A stretch of 64,000 bases of DNA from Gemmatimonadota bacterium (GTDB taxonomy: Bacteria; Gemmatimonadota; Gemmatimonadetes; Gemmatimonadales; Gemmatimonadaceae), in the NCBI GenBank assembly GCA_028287235.1, contig JAQBQB010000025.1, positions 186,001 to 250,000 on the forward strand, read 5' to 3'. Each line of letters opens with the position of its first letter. The first letter of the stretch is position 1. Made by a program: the position numbers and the translations under genes. Positions 27,509 to 35,382 of this stretch are shown here, in pieces. Below the pieces are notes generated by a model. It saw nothing but the letters and a program-made list of their open reading frames with translations. It had not been told where the DNA came from and made no database searches.

Positions 27509-28336
27509 ATGGAACACGGCGTGAACGAATCGTACGCGGTGCCGGTGGGCTACACCGAGCATGTGCCGCCGCCCGACCTGGCGCCGTGGGTCGCGTGCTT
27601 CTGGACGGCGCTGTCGGTGGCGGCGCCCGCTCCCGGAGCGGTGCATCGCGTGTTGCCCGACGGATGCGTCGACATCATTCTCGGATTCGGGCGCGCGGGA
27701 GAGCCGGACGGCGAGTTGACCACCGCGATCGGCGTGGGTCCCATGACGAAGCCGATTTTCGTTCGCGAACCCGGTCCGCGGCTCCGCGTCGCGGTGCGAT
27801 TCAAGCCCGGCCGCGCGTACGCGGCGCTCGGCATTCCCGCCGGCGAGATCGTCGACGAGAACGTGCCTTACTCCGCGCTGAGCCTCGACGCGGCGGCGGA
27901 GATGGACGCGCTGTCGGTGCACACGTCGGATGCAGAGCGGCTGGGCGCGTTGATCGCGCTGGTGCGCCGCCGGCTCCTCACCGCGCCCGCCGTTCCGACG
28001 AGCGTGCGCGCGGCGGTGAAGCGCATCGTCGTGGCGCAGGGGAATCTCCGCATCGCGTCGCTCGCGTCGGAGATCGGCATCACACGGCAGCAGCTGGCGC
28101 GGCATTTCTCGACGCACGTCGGCGTGACGCCCAAGATGCTCGCGCGCGTCATGCGCACCCACGCCGTGCTCGCCCGGATGGACTCCGCGCGCGCCGCCTA
28201 CCCGCGCGCGGTCGATTGGAGCGGCATCGCCAACGAGCTGGGATACTACGACCAGCCGCACCTCATCGACGACTTCAAGGAGCTGACCGGCTCTACTCCC
28301 TGGCGGTTTTTCCACGCGCCGGGGCCGACGCCATGA
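27509..28336 (+). CDS. AraC-family transcriptional regulator
   Basis: A 275-aa regulator with an N-terminal DUF6597-like sensor part (YTEHVPPPDLAPWVACFW, RVLPDGCVDIIL) and a C-terminal AraC-type double helix-turn-helix (NLRIASLASEIGITRQQLAR and WSGIANELGYYDQPHLIDDF). The phrase GYYDQPHLIDDFKELTG is characteristic of this branch. It is divergent from the VOC gene, a frequent regulator/target pairing. Its last 14 codons overlap the convergent lipoprotein gene. Confidence 0.9.
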   Translation: MEHGVNESYAVPVGYTEHVPPPDLAPWVACFWTALSVAAPAPGAVHRVLPDGCVDIILGFGRAGEPDGELTTAIGVGPMTKPIFVREPGPRLRVAVRFKPGRAYAALGIPAGEIVDENVPYSALSLDAAAEMDALSVHTSDAERLGALIALVRRRLLTAPAVPTSVRAAVKRIVVAQGNLRIASLASEIGITRQQLARHFSTHVGVTPKMLARVMRTHAVLARMDSARAAYPRAVDWSGIANELGYYDQPHLIDDFKELTGSTPWRFFHAPGPTP

Positions 28337-28799
28337 AGTGATACACGCGCGGCACCTTGCATCCCGCGAGCTCCGCCGGCGAAAAGGTCCATTTCGGCAG
28401 CACGCTCTTCACGTTCGTGACGAGCCATGGGTGCGACGCGGCGACGACGGTGAACGTTTTCATGTCGGCGTGGCCGAGGGTGTCGATCAGCACGTCGACT
28501 TTGACGTCGGCGCTGCCGTCCTTGCGCAGCGCGGTCTTGGGGACCTTCTGCAACGGCGCCGGCTTCGCGACTACCGGCGACGGAATGCGATCGACCGCGA
28601 GGTCGGGCTTCGACGCCGCGCGGCGCAACGCCTCGGCGCAATCGCCAGGTGCAACGGGCTGGTCCGCCGGCGCAATGCGAACGTTGGCCACGGTCTCGGG
28701 AATCATCTCGGGAGTCACTTCGGGCTCGGGCGCGGGCGCCTGCGAGCAGGCGGCGACAAGGGCGCTGACGGCGATGAGCGAAAAGAAACGTTGGATCAT
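28293..28799 (-). CDS. Lipoprotein with TonB-C-like domain
   Basis: A 168-aa predicted lipoprotein (lipobox LVAAC at about 14-18), a Pro/Glu-rich spacer (APAPEPEVTPEMIPE) and a C-terminal domain (about 85-160) with ALRKDGSADVKVDVLIDTLG and VLPKWTFSPAELAGCKV, which follows the TonB C-terminal pattern. Unlike TonB it has no inner-membrane anchor, so energy transduction is unlikely; a scaffolding or secretin-like role is possible. It overlaps the AraC gene by 44 bp in antisense. Confidence 0.65.
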   Translation of the reverse strand: MIQRFFSLIAVSALVAACSQAPAPEPEVTPEMIPETVANVRIAPADQPVAPGDCAEALRRAASKPDLAVDRIPSPVVAKPAPLQKVPKTALRKDGSADVKVDVLIDTLGHADMKTFTVVAASHPWLVTNVKSVLPKWTFSPAELAGCKVPRVYHFMASAPARGKTARE

Positions 28800-28831
28800 G
28801 AAGTTCGAATGAGAGTGGTGCGTGTCACACG

Positions 28832-28858
28832 CGCTATGCTCGCTATGCTCGCTATACC
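28832..28858. repeat. 9-bp tandem repeat at the 3' end of nth
   Basis: CGCTATGCT occurs twice followed by the variant CGCTATACC, overlapping the final bases of the nth gene. Confidence 0.6.
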
Positions 28859-29526
28859 CGCGATGACGGGCAAAGATCGTTGAGGAAACATATCTCGCAC
28901 TTGGGACGGCGTGCGTCGCAGATCTGGCGGCCGTGCTCGATGAACAGATGCGACAGCATCGTCCAGCTCTCGCGCGGGAAGAGCTTCACGAGGTCCTGTT
29001 CGATCTTCACGGGATCGGTCTGTTTCGTGAGCCCAAGGCGTTGTGTGACGCGGCTCACATGCGTGTCGACGACGACGCCTTCGTTCTTGTCGTAGGCATT
29101 GCCGAGGATGACGTTCGCCGTCTTGCGGCCGACGCCCGGAAGGTCCACCAGCGCGTCCATCGCATCGGGCACGCGGCTGCCGTGCAGTCCGGCCACCGCG
29201 GCGGCCATGCCGATCAGGTTCTTCGCCTTGGTGCGAAAGAAGCCGGCGGACTTGATGATCTCCTCGAGCTCCTCCGGCTTTGCCGCCGCGAGCGCTTCGG
29301 GCGTCGGATACTTCGCGAACAGCGCCGGCGTCACCATGTTGACGCGCTTGTCGGTGCACTGCGCGCTGAGGATGGTGGCGATCAGGAGCTGAAAGGGATT
29401 CCTGAAGTCGAGCGCGCAGTGTGCGTTCGGATAGTGCGCCAGGAGACGCTCGTAGATCACCGCCGCGTACTCCGGGGTCGCCTTCGTTCTCGGCGCCCGC
29501 TTCGCCGCCGTCGTTTTCTTGGACAT
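28852..29526 (-). CDS. nth: Endonuclease III (DNA glycosylase/AP lyase)
   Basis: A 224-aa HhH-GPD base-excision repair enzyme removing oxidised pyrimidines. It shows LIATILSAQCTDKRVN, the helix-hairpin-helix LPGVGRKTANVILG (near 127-140) with the catalytic Lys segment, the catalytic Asp in VDTHVSRVTQRLG, and a complete iron-sulfur Cys set at the C-terminus (C-x6-C-x2-C-x5-C in CDARRPKCEICFLNDLC). The basic N-terminal tail is short. It starts 9 bp after polX, so the two repair genes form one unit. Confidence 0.97.
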   Translation of the reverse strand: MSKKTTAAKRAPRTKATPEYAAVIYERLLAHYPNAHCALDFRNPFQLLIATILSAQCTDKRVNMVTPALFAKYPTPEALAAAKPEELEEIIKSAGFFRTKAKNLIGMAAAVAGLHGSRVPDAMDALVDLPGVGRKTANVILGNAYDKNEGVVVDTHVSRVTQRLGLTKQTDPVKIEQDLVKLFPRESWTMLSHLFIEHGRQICDARRPKCEICFLNDLCPSSRV

Positions 29527-29535
29527 GAGTGTTAT

Positions 29536-31227
29536 CTAATTGCCGAGGCGTCGCGCGCGGGCGAACGCGACGACGTCGTCGGCGCTGCGGGCATTGAGAA
29601 CGTCGCTGCGCTCGAGCCAGCCTTTGCGCGCGATGCCGATGCCAACGTCCATGTTGTCCAATCCGTTCGTCGAGTGCGCGTCGGGGCCGATCTCGATGGT
29701 CACACCGAGCTGCTTCGCCTTGTGCAGATGGCGCCAGTCGAGATCGAGGCGGTGCGGGTCGGCGTTGAGCTCCACGGCCGCGCCCACCGCGGCGGCTTTT
29801 TCGAGGACGGCATCGACGCCGAGCGCATACGGCGCGCGCGCGAGCAGCAAGCGGCCGGTGGGGTGCGCCAGGATGGTGAGGCGTGGATCGTCGAGTGCGC
29901 GGAGGACACGCGCGGTCATCGCGGCGCCGTCCATCGAGAAGCGCGAATGGATCGAGCCCACGACGAAATCGAATCGGTCGAGCAGGTCGTCGCCGTAGTC
30001 CACCTGGCCGTCGGCGAGAATGTCGGCCTCGATGCCCTTGAGCACTCGAAAGCCGGTGAGCGTCGCGTTGAGCGCGTCGATCTCGTCGTGCTGCGCGAGC
30101 ACGGCGTCGCGCTTGAGGCCTCCGGCGTAGAAGGCCGCCTGGGAATGATCGGTGATCCCGATGTAGCTCCAGCCGCGCGCCTGCGCGGCCCGCGCCATCT
30201 CGGCGATCGTGGCCTTGCCGTCGGAGTAGGTGGAGTGGCAGTGCAGGACGCCGCGAATGTCGGACGCGACGAGCAACTCGGGCAGCACGCCGCGCCGCGC
30301 GGCGTCGACTTCACCCATTCCCTCGCGCAGCTCCGGCGCAATGACGGGGAGACGCGCGGCGGCGTACACCTCGTCTTCCTCACGCGCAGACGCGATGACG
30401 GCCGGCGTCTCGATGAATCGCTTCACGTCGGCGACGTGCGCGTCCCCGCCCGTCTCCTCGAAGAACGCGATGCCGAAGCGATCCGGTTCGACGCAGCGCA
30501 GGCGCATGCGCGCACCGTCGACGAACTCGACCGACACCGTTGCGCCGCTGCCGTCGGCGCTTCGTACACCCGGCAAACGGGCGAACGACTGCGCGACCGC
30601 CTCCGGGTTCGTCGTACACGCCGCGACGATGTCGATGCTGCCCACCACCTCGAGCTTGCGGCGCAGCGCGCCGGCCAGCTCGGCGCGCTCCACGAGGGGG
30701 TGACTCCGCACGGACGCGAGTAGCGGCTGCGCTTCGACGAGCGCGTGCGGATAGAGACGCAGCGAGCCATGCGCGCGCGCCGTCGAGATGCCCTCGAGGA
30801 TCTTCGCGGCCGTTTTCGGTCCGAGCTTCGGCAGCGTGGCGAGACGCCCGTCCTGCGCCGCGGCCTCGAGCTCTTCGATCGTCGAGATGTTGAGCGTTTC
30901 GTAAATCTGATGAATTCGCGCCGGGGTGAGGCCGGGCACGTCGAGCATGGCGAGCAACCCTTCCGGCGTCGACTCGCGCAGCTGCTCGAGGTAGCGCGAC
31001 GCGCCCGTCTCGATCAGGTCGCGCACCACCGCCAGCGTGGCGGGTCCGAGGCCGCGGACCGCCGCGAGCTCGCCCGACCGGTTCATTGGGCCGAGATCGT
31101 CGGCTCCCAATGCGAGCAGCGCCTTGGCGGCGCCGACGTACGCCCGCGTCTTGAACGTGTTCTCGCCCTTCAGCTCGAGATATGCCGCGATGCGGGAAAG
31201 CGTGTGCGCGGCCGTGCGTGAGTCCAT
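29536..31227 (-). CDS. polX: PolX-family protein with PHP nuclease and degenerate polymerase site
   Basis: The 563-aa protein has the PolX order: helical 8-kDa-like and HhH domains (about 1-150, RGLGPATLAVVRDL, LPKLGPKTAAKIL), a Pol-beta-like nucleotidyltransferase region (about 150-260) and a C-terminal PHP domain (about 320-560). In the polymerase region the usual GSxRR...DxD motif reads AGALRR...GSIDI (Ser197 in place of the first Asp), and the third catalytic Asp position appears to be Arg242, so polymerisation is probably lost. The PHP motifs are intact: HCHSTYSDG (329-337), ITDHS, GIEADI, GSIHS, HPTGR, NADPHR and DAHS. It is likely a 3'-5' exonuclease or AP-site repair nuclease working with endonuclease III. 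Confidence 0.92.
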   Translation of the reverse strand: MDSRTAAHTLSRIAAYLELKGENTFKTRAYVGAAKALLALGADDLGPMNRSGELAAVRGLGPATLAVVRDLIETGASRYLEQLRESTPEGLLAMLDVPGLTPARIHQIYETLNISTIEELEAAAQDGRLATLPKLGPKTAAKILEGISTARAHGSLRLYPHALVEAQPLLASVRSHPLVERAELAGALRRKLEVVGSIDIVAACTTNPEAVAQSFARLPGVRSADGSGATVSVEFVDGARMRLRCVEPDRFGIAFFEETGGDAHVADVKRFIETPAVIASAREEDEVYAAARLPVIAPELREGMGEVDAARRGVLPELLVASDIRGVLHCHSTYSDGKATIAEMARAAQARGWSYIGITDHSQAAFYAGGLKRDAVLAQHDEIDALNATLTGFRVLKGIEADILADGQVDYGDDLLDRFDFVVGSIHSRFSMDGAAMTARVLRALDDPRLTILAHPTGRLLLARAPYALGVDAVLEKAAAVGAAVELNADPHRLDLDWRHLHKAKQLGVTIEIGPDAHSTNGLDNMDVGIGIARKGWLERSDVLNARSADDVVAFARARRLGN

Positions 31228-31258
31228 GTGCGTCGCGGGGCGGAGGTGACCGGGTCGG

Positions 31259-31714
31259 TCAGTCCTCGACGCCAGCGCTGTGCCGCAGCCGCTCGATGCA
31301 CTCGTGGAGTTGCTTCTCGGTCAGGTCGATCTCCTGCTTGGCGCCGTCGCCGTCGAGCAGGCCGTCGCGCATGGCGATGGCGATCTGGTTGATGTAGCGA
31401 ATCTTCGTCAGTACGTCGTCGGTGACGCGGCGGAGCTTGATGAAGCGCCGCTTTTCCGCCAGCGCGCGGCGATGGCGGAGGCCGAGCTCATGCGGCGTGA
31501 GCCGCCGGGCGAGATCGATCACTTCCTCGCGACTTGCGCCGGGGATGGCCGCGCGGTCGGGAGAGCCCGCGTCGTCCCAATCCTCTTCGGCAAACCAGAG
31601 GCGTCCGACGAACTCGATTCCATCGAACCCCACGCGGCAGGTCACGATGTACCGGCGCCCGAGGTGGTCGATTGTGGCGATGTAGGGGTGTGTCGGTGTC
31701 TCGGGTGCGGACAT
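31259..31714 (-). CDS. Conserved-looking hypothetical protein, 151 aa
   Basis: Not recognised. The first half is beta-rich (YIATIDHLGRRYIVTCRVGF, VGRLWFAEEDWD), the second half helical and basic (LRHRRALAEKRRFIKLRR, DVLTKIRYINQIAIAMRDG). No signal peptide, TM helix or cysteine cluster, so it should be cytosolic. It is the gene before polX on the same strand with a 31-bp gap, so a link to DNA repair is possible but only by position. Confidence 0.6.
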   Translation of the reverse strand: MSAPETPTHPYIATIDHLGRRYIVTCRVGFDGIEFVGRLWFAEEDWDDAGSPDRAAIPGASREEVIDLARRLTPHELGLRHRRALAEKRRFIKLRRVTDDVLTKIRYINQIAIAMRDGLLDGDGAKQEIDLTEKQLHECIERLRHSAGVED

Positions 31715-31789
31715 AGAAGACAGCTAACAGGCCGAAGGTGTCGGTGGCAAGGGAGCAGACTCAACTCTTCCCGCGTTTGGCCGCAACGG

Positions 31790-32671
31790 TCAGTCGGTCG
31801 CCGAGAGGAAGTCGCGGATCGCAGCGAAGAGCGGCGCGGGGTTCTCGACGTATGGAACGTGGCCCGCGCCGGGGATCGCGACGAGCTTCGCGCCCATGGC
31901 CTTCGCCGCCGCTTCCGATGACGCGATCGGGATGGGATCCCGGTCGCCATGCAGAATGAGTGTCGGCACGCGAACCGAATCGAGAGAGCCGGGCGCAAGA
32001 AGATCGAAGTCGCCGAGGCTGTCCCAGACCGACTGCTGCACGCGGCCGGTGACGCGGAAGGGCGTGAGGTCGTGGGCGGCCGCGGCGTCGGCGAAGTAGC
32101 CGGCGACGCTCAGCTCGAAGGTGCGTTGACGGTACGCCTCCGGGTCGCGCTCGCGGAGACCGGAAGTCGCCAATTCTGCGCGAAGCTTCGCGACGGCGGG
32201 GTCGGCCTGGCGGCGCGCGAACTCCGTTTCGAAGACACGGCGATACTCGCGATTCACCGGCGCCGGGTCGATGAGCACGAGTCGCTTGGGCTCGTGTCGC
32301 GCGCGGCCGGCAGCCGTCTCGATGGCGTAGAGCATCGCGAGCAGTCCGCCCCACGAGTAGCCGATGAGCGACAGCGGATCGAGGCCGAGCTCGTCGATCA
32401 CCAGGTCGAGATCCTGGACGTGCGTCTGCCAGGTGATCGGAGCGCGATCGTCGGTCTTGGATTGTCCGCCGCCGCGCTGGTCGTAGAAGACCAGCTCGTA
32501 GCGATCCGCCAGCTCGAGCATCTGCGGGAGCAGATAGTCGTGGTGCGCTCCGGGGCCGCCGTGGAGCACGAGGAGCTTTGGTGCGTCCGGTGGGCCGTAT
32601 CGGGCCCAATAGAGCGGCACGGGGGTGGTGATGGTGAAGCCCGACGCACGCGGGGTGGGGATGGGCGGCAT
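31790..32671 (-). CDS. Alpha/beta-hydrolase, proline-iminopeptidase-like
   Basis: A 293-aa cytosolic hydrolase. It has the oxyanion-hole motif LVLHGGPGAHHDY, the YDQRGGGQS turn seen in prolyl aminopeptidases, the nucleophile elbow GYSWGG (family usually GGSWGS), a helical lid (about 135-215), the acid segment TLILHGDRDPIP and the His in IPGAGHVPYVE. The reaction could be removal of N-terminal Pro or hydrolysis of another amide or ester. The ATG giving MPPIPTPRASGF replaces a longer non-family extension. Confidence 0.87.
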   Translation of the reverse strand: MPPIPTPRASGFTITTPVPLYWARYGPPDAPKLLVLHGGPGAHHDYLLPQMLELADRYELVFYDQRGGGQSKTDDRAPITWQTHVQDLDLVIDELGLDPLSLIGYSWGGLLAMLYAIETAAGRARHEPKRLVLIDPAPVNREYRRVFETEFARRQADPAVAKLRAELATSGLRERDPEAYRQRTFELSVAGYFADAAAAHDLTPFRVTGRVQQSVWDSLGDFDLLAPGSLDSVRVPTLILHGDRDPIPIASSEAAAKAMGAKLVAIPGAGHVPYVENPAPLFAAIRDFLSATD

Positions 32672-32772
32672 GGCTCGGAAGCTAGAACGGCACGAACGCG
32701 GACGACAGCCGGACACGCGCGAATCCGGTCGCCTGAGCCCGGGACGCGAATTCCCGGCATTTCGCGACGAGG

Positions 32773-32812
32773 CGAAAAAAACCGGGGACGCGATTGCGTC
32801 CCCGGTTTTCCC
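32773..32812. terminator. Strong bidirectional terminator after the pilin gene
   Basis: A 13-bp stem (32779-32791 with 32796-32808, loop GATT) is flanked by A6 on the left and T4 on the right. On the minus strand it ends the pilin transcript about 55 bp past its stop. Confidence 0.9.
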
Positions 32813-32863
32813 CTTCCATCGGCTGACGGCGGGCGCCGTCAGCCGAGAGAACTTCGAGAGAGC

Positions 32864-33250
32864 TTACTTACAAGCCGGCTCGCCTTCGGCCGCCGTCGTA
32901 CCGACCGTCGGATTCGTCGTGTTGATGCCGATACCGCAGGTCATGCCGCTGAGCTGCGTGTGCGAGTTCGTCGCGTACCAGTAGCCGGCGCCCGTCGAGA
33001 TGGTCGGGGCGTTCGTGCCGGACGAGTTCTGGTACTTGAGCTGCGAAACCGTCGCGGTGTACTTCGAGCTGTCGGAGAAGAACGCTTCTTCGGCGGTGAC
33101 GAGGTTACGGAGATCGGACTTCATCGCCGTGATGTACGCCTTCGACTTGGTGTTCGCGAACTTCGGGATCGCGATCGCGGCCAGGATGCCGATGATCACG
33201 ACCACGATCAGCAGCTCGATCAGGGTAAAGCCTTTGCGGGTACGCAGCAT
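32864..33250 (-). CDS. Type IV pilin-like protein (PilA/GspG type)
   Basis: A 128-aa prepilin with a short basic leader (MLRTRKG), prepilin peptidase cleavage expected between Gly7 and Phe8, and the N-methylated hydrophobic helix beginning FTLIELLIVVVIIGIL with Glu5 of the mature protein present. The globular part is small, Ser/Thr-rich and has Cys near the end (MTCGIG, EPACK) that may form the D-region disulfide. No other pilus assembly genes lie nearby, so it is an orphan major or minor pilin. Confidence 0.92.
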   Translation of the reverse strand: MLRTRKGFTLIELLIVVVIIGILAAIAIPKFANTKSKAYITAMKSDLRNLVTAEEAFFSDSSKYTATVSQLKYQNSSGTNAPTISTGAGYWYATNSHTQLSGMTCGIGINTTNPTVGTTAAEGEPACK

Positions 33251-33536
33251 GGATGGTCCTCATGAAAGTTGGATGGGACTCTCGTGCGGCAAGCGGCGCG
33301 GATCACGAGGCGGTACTGGCAGGACAGGTAGTGCCGGTGGTGCGAACTACGGACGGTTCAGAACAGGAAGGAACACGGCAGCCAGTAAGGCAAAGCGAGG
33401 ACCGCGGCTGACATCGCCTGTAACTCGTTGCCAGCAAACGAGTTCAAAAGTTTGGAACCGGCGGCTGCTCCCTCGGAATGCCAGCCAATTGCACGATTCA
33501 GTGCAAACTGCCAGACGAAAAAGCCTCGCACGTTTA
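33251..33536. promoter_or_regulatory. 286-bp region upstream of the pilin gene with two dyads
   Basis: No gene is visible. Dyad one is AACTCGTT (33422-33429) with AACGAGTT (33437-33444), 7-bp spacer. Dyad two is TTGCAC (33489-33494) with GTGCAA (33501-33506), 6-bp spacer. The second lies just past the stop of the HDAC-like gene and could be its terminator; the first is better placed as an operator or leader structure for the pilin. Confidence 0.5.
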
Positions 33537-34448
33537 CTATCGGCTGCTCGCGAAGCCAGCTGCAATCCTGGCGGTCTCGACATGGATACGAACGGTCTCA
33601 TCGATCGCAACACCGTAGCCGCCCGCGATCGTGAGGGCCACGGGAATTCCCGCCTCGCGGCACCGTTCGATCACCAAGGTGTCGCGCCGCGCGAGACCGT
33701 CGAAGCTGAGACTGAGGCGCCCGAGGCGATCGTGCTCGTGCGGGTCGGCACCGGCGAGATAGATGACCAGCTCCGGCCGCGCAGCCGCGAGAACGGGCGG
33801 TAGGGCGTCGGCCAGGAGCGCCAGGTACTCGTCGTCGCCCGTACCGTCGGCGAGCTCGATGTCGGCGCGGCCGGGCACCTTGTGGAAGGGATAGTTCTTT
33901 CCGCCGTGCATGCTGAAGGTGAAGACGCGCTCGTCGCCCGCGAACACGGCATGCGTTCCGTTACCCTGATGGACGTCGAGGTCGACGACCGCGGCGCGCG
34001 CAATTCGGCCGTCGCGCTGCAGCGCGCGAATCGCGATCGCCACGTCGTTGAAGACGCAGTAGCCCTCGCCGTGGTCGGGGAACGCGTGATGGGTGCCGCC
34101 GGCGAGATTCATCGCGATGCCGTGATCGAGCGCGTGGCGCGCGACTTCGACCGTGGCGCCGGCGGTACGGTACGACCGCTCGACGAGCGCCTCGGACCAG
34201 GGAAAGCCCAAGCGCCGCTCCTCGTCGCGCGTCAGCTCGCCGCGAGTGAATCGATCGACGTAGTCGGCTGTATGGACCAGCAGCAAATCGTCGCGCGGCA
34301 CGCGTGCCGGCTCGTGCACGTCCTCGCGTGCGACGACTCCCTCCGCGAGCACGCGATCGCGGAGGACCGCGTACTTCGAGATCGGAAAGCGATGACCGTC
34401 TGGGAGAGGAAAGGTGTATTTCGCGCTCGACCAGACGTGAAGAGACAT
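33537..34448 (-). CDS. Histone-deacetylase-family (acetoin utilisation-like) hydrolase
   Basis: A 303-aa zinc deacetylase-fold enzyme. It has the tandem His pair 120-121 (LAGGTHHAF), the zinc ligands Asp158 and His160 in VDLDVHQGNGT, GKNYPFHKVPG and the second Asp ligand region in YLAGADPHEHD. Bacterial members remove acetyl groups from polyamines, acetyl-lysine or small molecules; the substrate is unknown. It starts 4 bp past the stop of the Pro-rich membrane protein gene, so the two are coupled. Confidence 0.92.
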   Translation of the reverse strand: MSLHVWSSAKYTFPLPDGHRFPISKYAVLRDRVLAEGVVAREDVHEPARVPRDDLLLVHTADYVDRFTRGELTRDEERRLGFPWSEALVERSYRTAGATVEVARHALDHGIAMNLAGGTHHAFPDHGEGYCVFNDVAIAIRALQRDGRIARAAVVDLDVHQGNGTHAVFAGDERVFTFSMHGGKNYPFHKVPGRADIELADGTGDDEYLALLADALPPVLAAARPELVIYLAGADPHEHDRLGRLSLSFDGLARRDTLVIERCREAGIPVALTIAGGYGVAIDETVRIHVETARIAAGFASSR

Positions 34449-34452
34449 GCGC

Positions 34453-35301
34453 TCAGAATGGAGACGGGGGTGGAGACGGGAGCGACGTTGGCGTTCGTTT
34501 CATCGCGAGCGAGTCGCGCCGCAGCGAATCTAGGCGGATCGAATCGCGTTTCTGATACATCCGGTCCTGAAGACGATAGAGGCGCGCCTGATTTTCCGCC
34601 GCGACGACCGCGTCGCGCTTGCGCTGCGCCGCGGACGGGCCGGGTTCGAAGATCGGGAACGGCAGCGTGACACCAACACCCATCACGGGCTCGCCCGTGG
34701 ACCGCGCAGGGACCTTCGAGCTCACGCCGGTCTGCGAACGGCCTGGGCCCGCGATGTCCGGCACCTCCGCCATCGAGGCGGCGATCACCGAGTCGCGAAT
34801 CCGCGCCGTCATGGTGATGCGTTGCGCCGTGACGCCCGCGGGCGAAATCGGCGCGCCGCCGCCCGCCGAATGCGGGACGTACGGAGGCGTCTTCGGTGGA
34901 AGGATGGAGAGCGGGATCGTGGGCGACGGCGGCGCGGCGGTGTTGACGGCCGTGTCGGCCGACGCCGGACGCGGTGAAGAGATCGGCGCTGAGGCCGATG
35001 ACTCGACCGCAGGCGCGGTCGGCGCGCGATCGATCGTTGCCGGAACGTCGCGCGGCGCGATCGCACGCGGCCGAACCGGCGCGGGAGCGATCACCGGCGT
35101 GGGCGTTGGGATGGGAACCCACTGCACGCGCTCCTGGGGTGCCGCATCGGAGGAGACGCGCACCGCGCGAAGCGACGTCATCGCCGCGAGCGCCGCCGCG
35201 AACAGCGCGGCAGTGGCGAGCGCAGACAGCCCCAGCTCCCTGGCGCGGGGCTCGGGCGCGCTTGTTAGATCGAGCCACCGATTGATGTGCGTAGCGCTCA
35301 C
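34453..35301 (-). CDS. Proline-rich single-TM protein of unknown function
   Basis: A 282-aa protein with a cytosolic start (MSATHINRWLDLTSAPEPRA), one TM helix (LSALATAALFAAALAAMTSL, about 25-44), a long Pro/Ala-rich spacer (about 55-150) and a C-terminal domain (about 155-275) with TMTARIRDSVIAASMAEVPD and an Arg/Asp/Ser-rich coiled-coil-like end (RMYQKRDSIRLDSLRRDS). The topology recalls TonB-type proteins but no TonB-C domain can be seen. It is immediately upstream of, and apparently coupled to, the HDAC-like gene. Confidence 0.6.
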   Translation of the reverse strand: MSATHINRWLDLTSAPEPRARELGLSALATAALFAAALAAMTSLRAVRVSSDAAPQERVQWVPIPTPTPVIAPAPVRPRAIAPRDVPATIDRAPTAPAVESSASAPISSPRPASADTAVNTAAPPSPTIPLSILPPKTPPYVPHSAGGGAPISPAGVTAQRITMTARIRDSVIAASMAEVPDIAGPGRSQTGVSSKVPARSTGEPVMGVGVTLPFPIFEPGPSAAQRKRDAVVAAENQARLYRLQDRMYQKRDSIRLDSLRRDSLAMKRTPTSLPSPPPSPF

Positions 35302-35382
35302 GGATCACAGGCGAGGCGTTGGTGGACCTGCGCCATTCAGTGTCCGTGGTACCAACGCACCGGCCGAACGTTCCGAACGTTG

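Noticed and set aside
27425-28315. Long minus-strand extension of the VOC gene
   Set aside because: The extension is antisense to the AraC gene, with shadow-like composition. The VOC fold is complete from 27424.
33440-33510. Sigma-54 promoter for the pilin gene
   Set aside because: TGGCA-like and TTGC/TTAC-like boxes exist on the minus strand, but the spacing does not match the -24/-12 rule.
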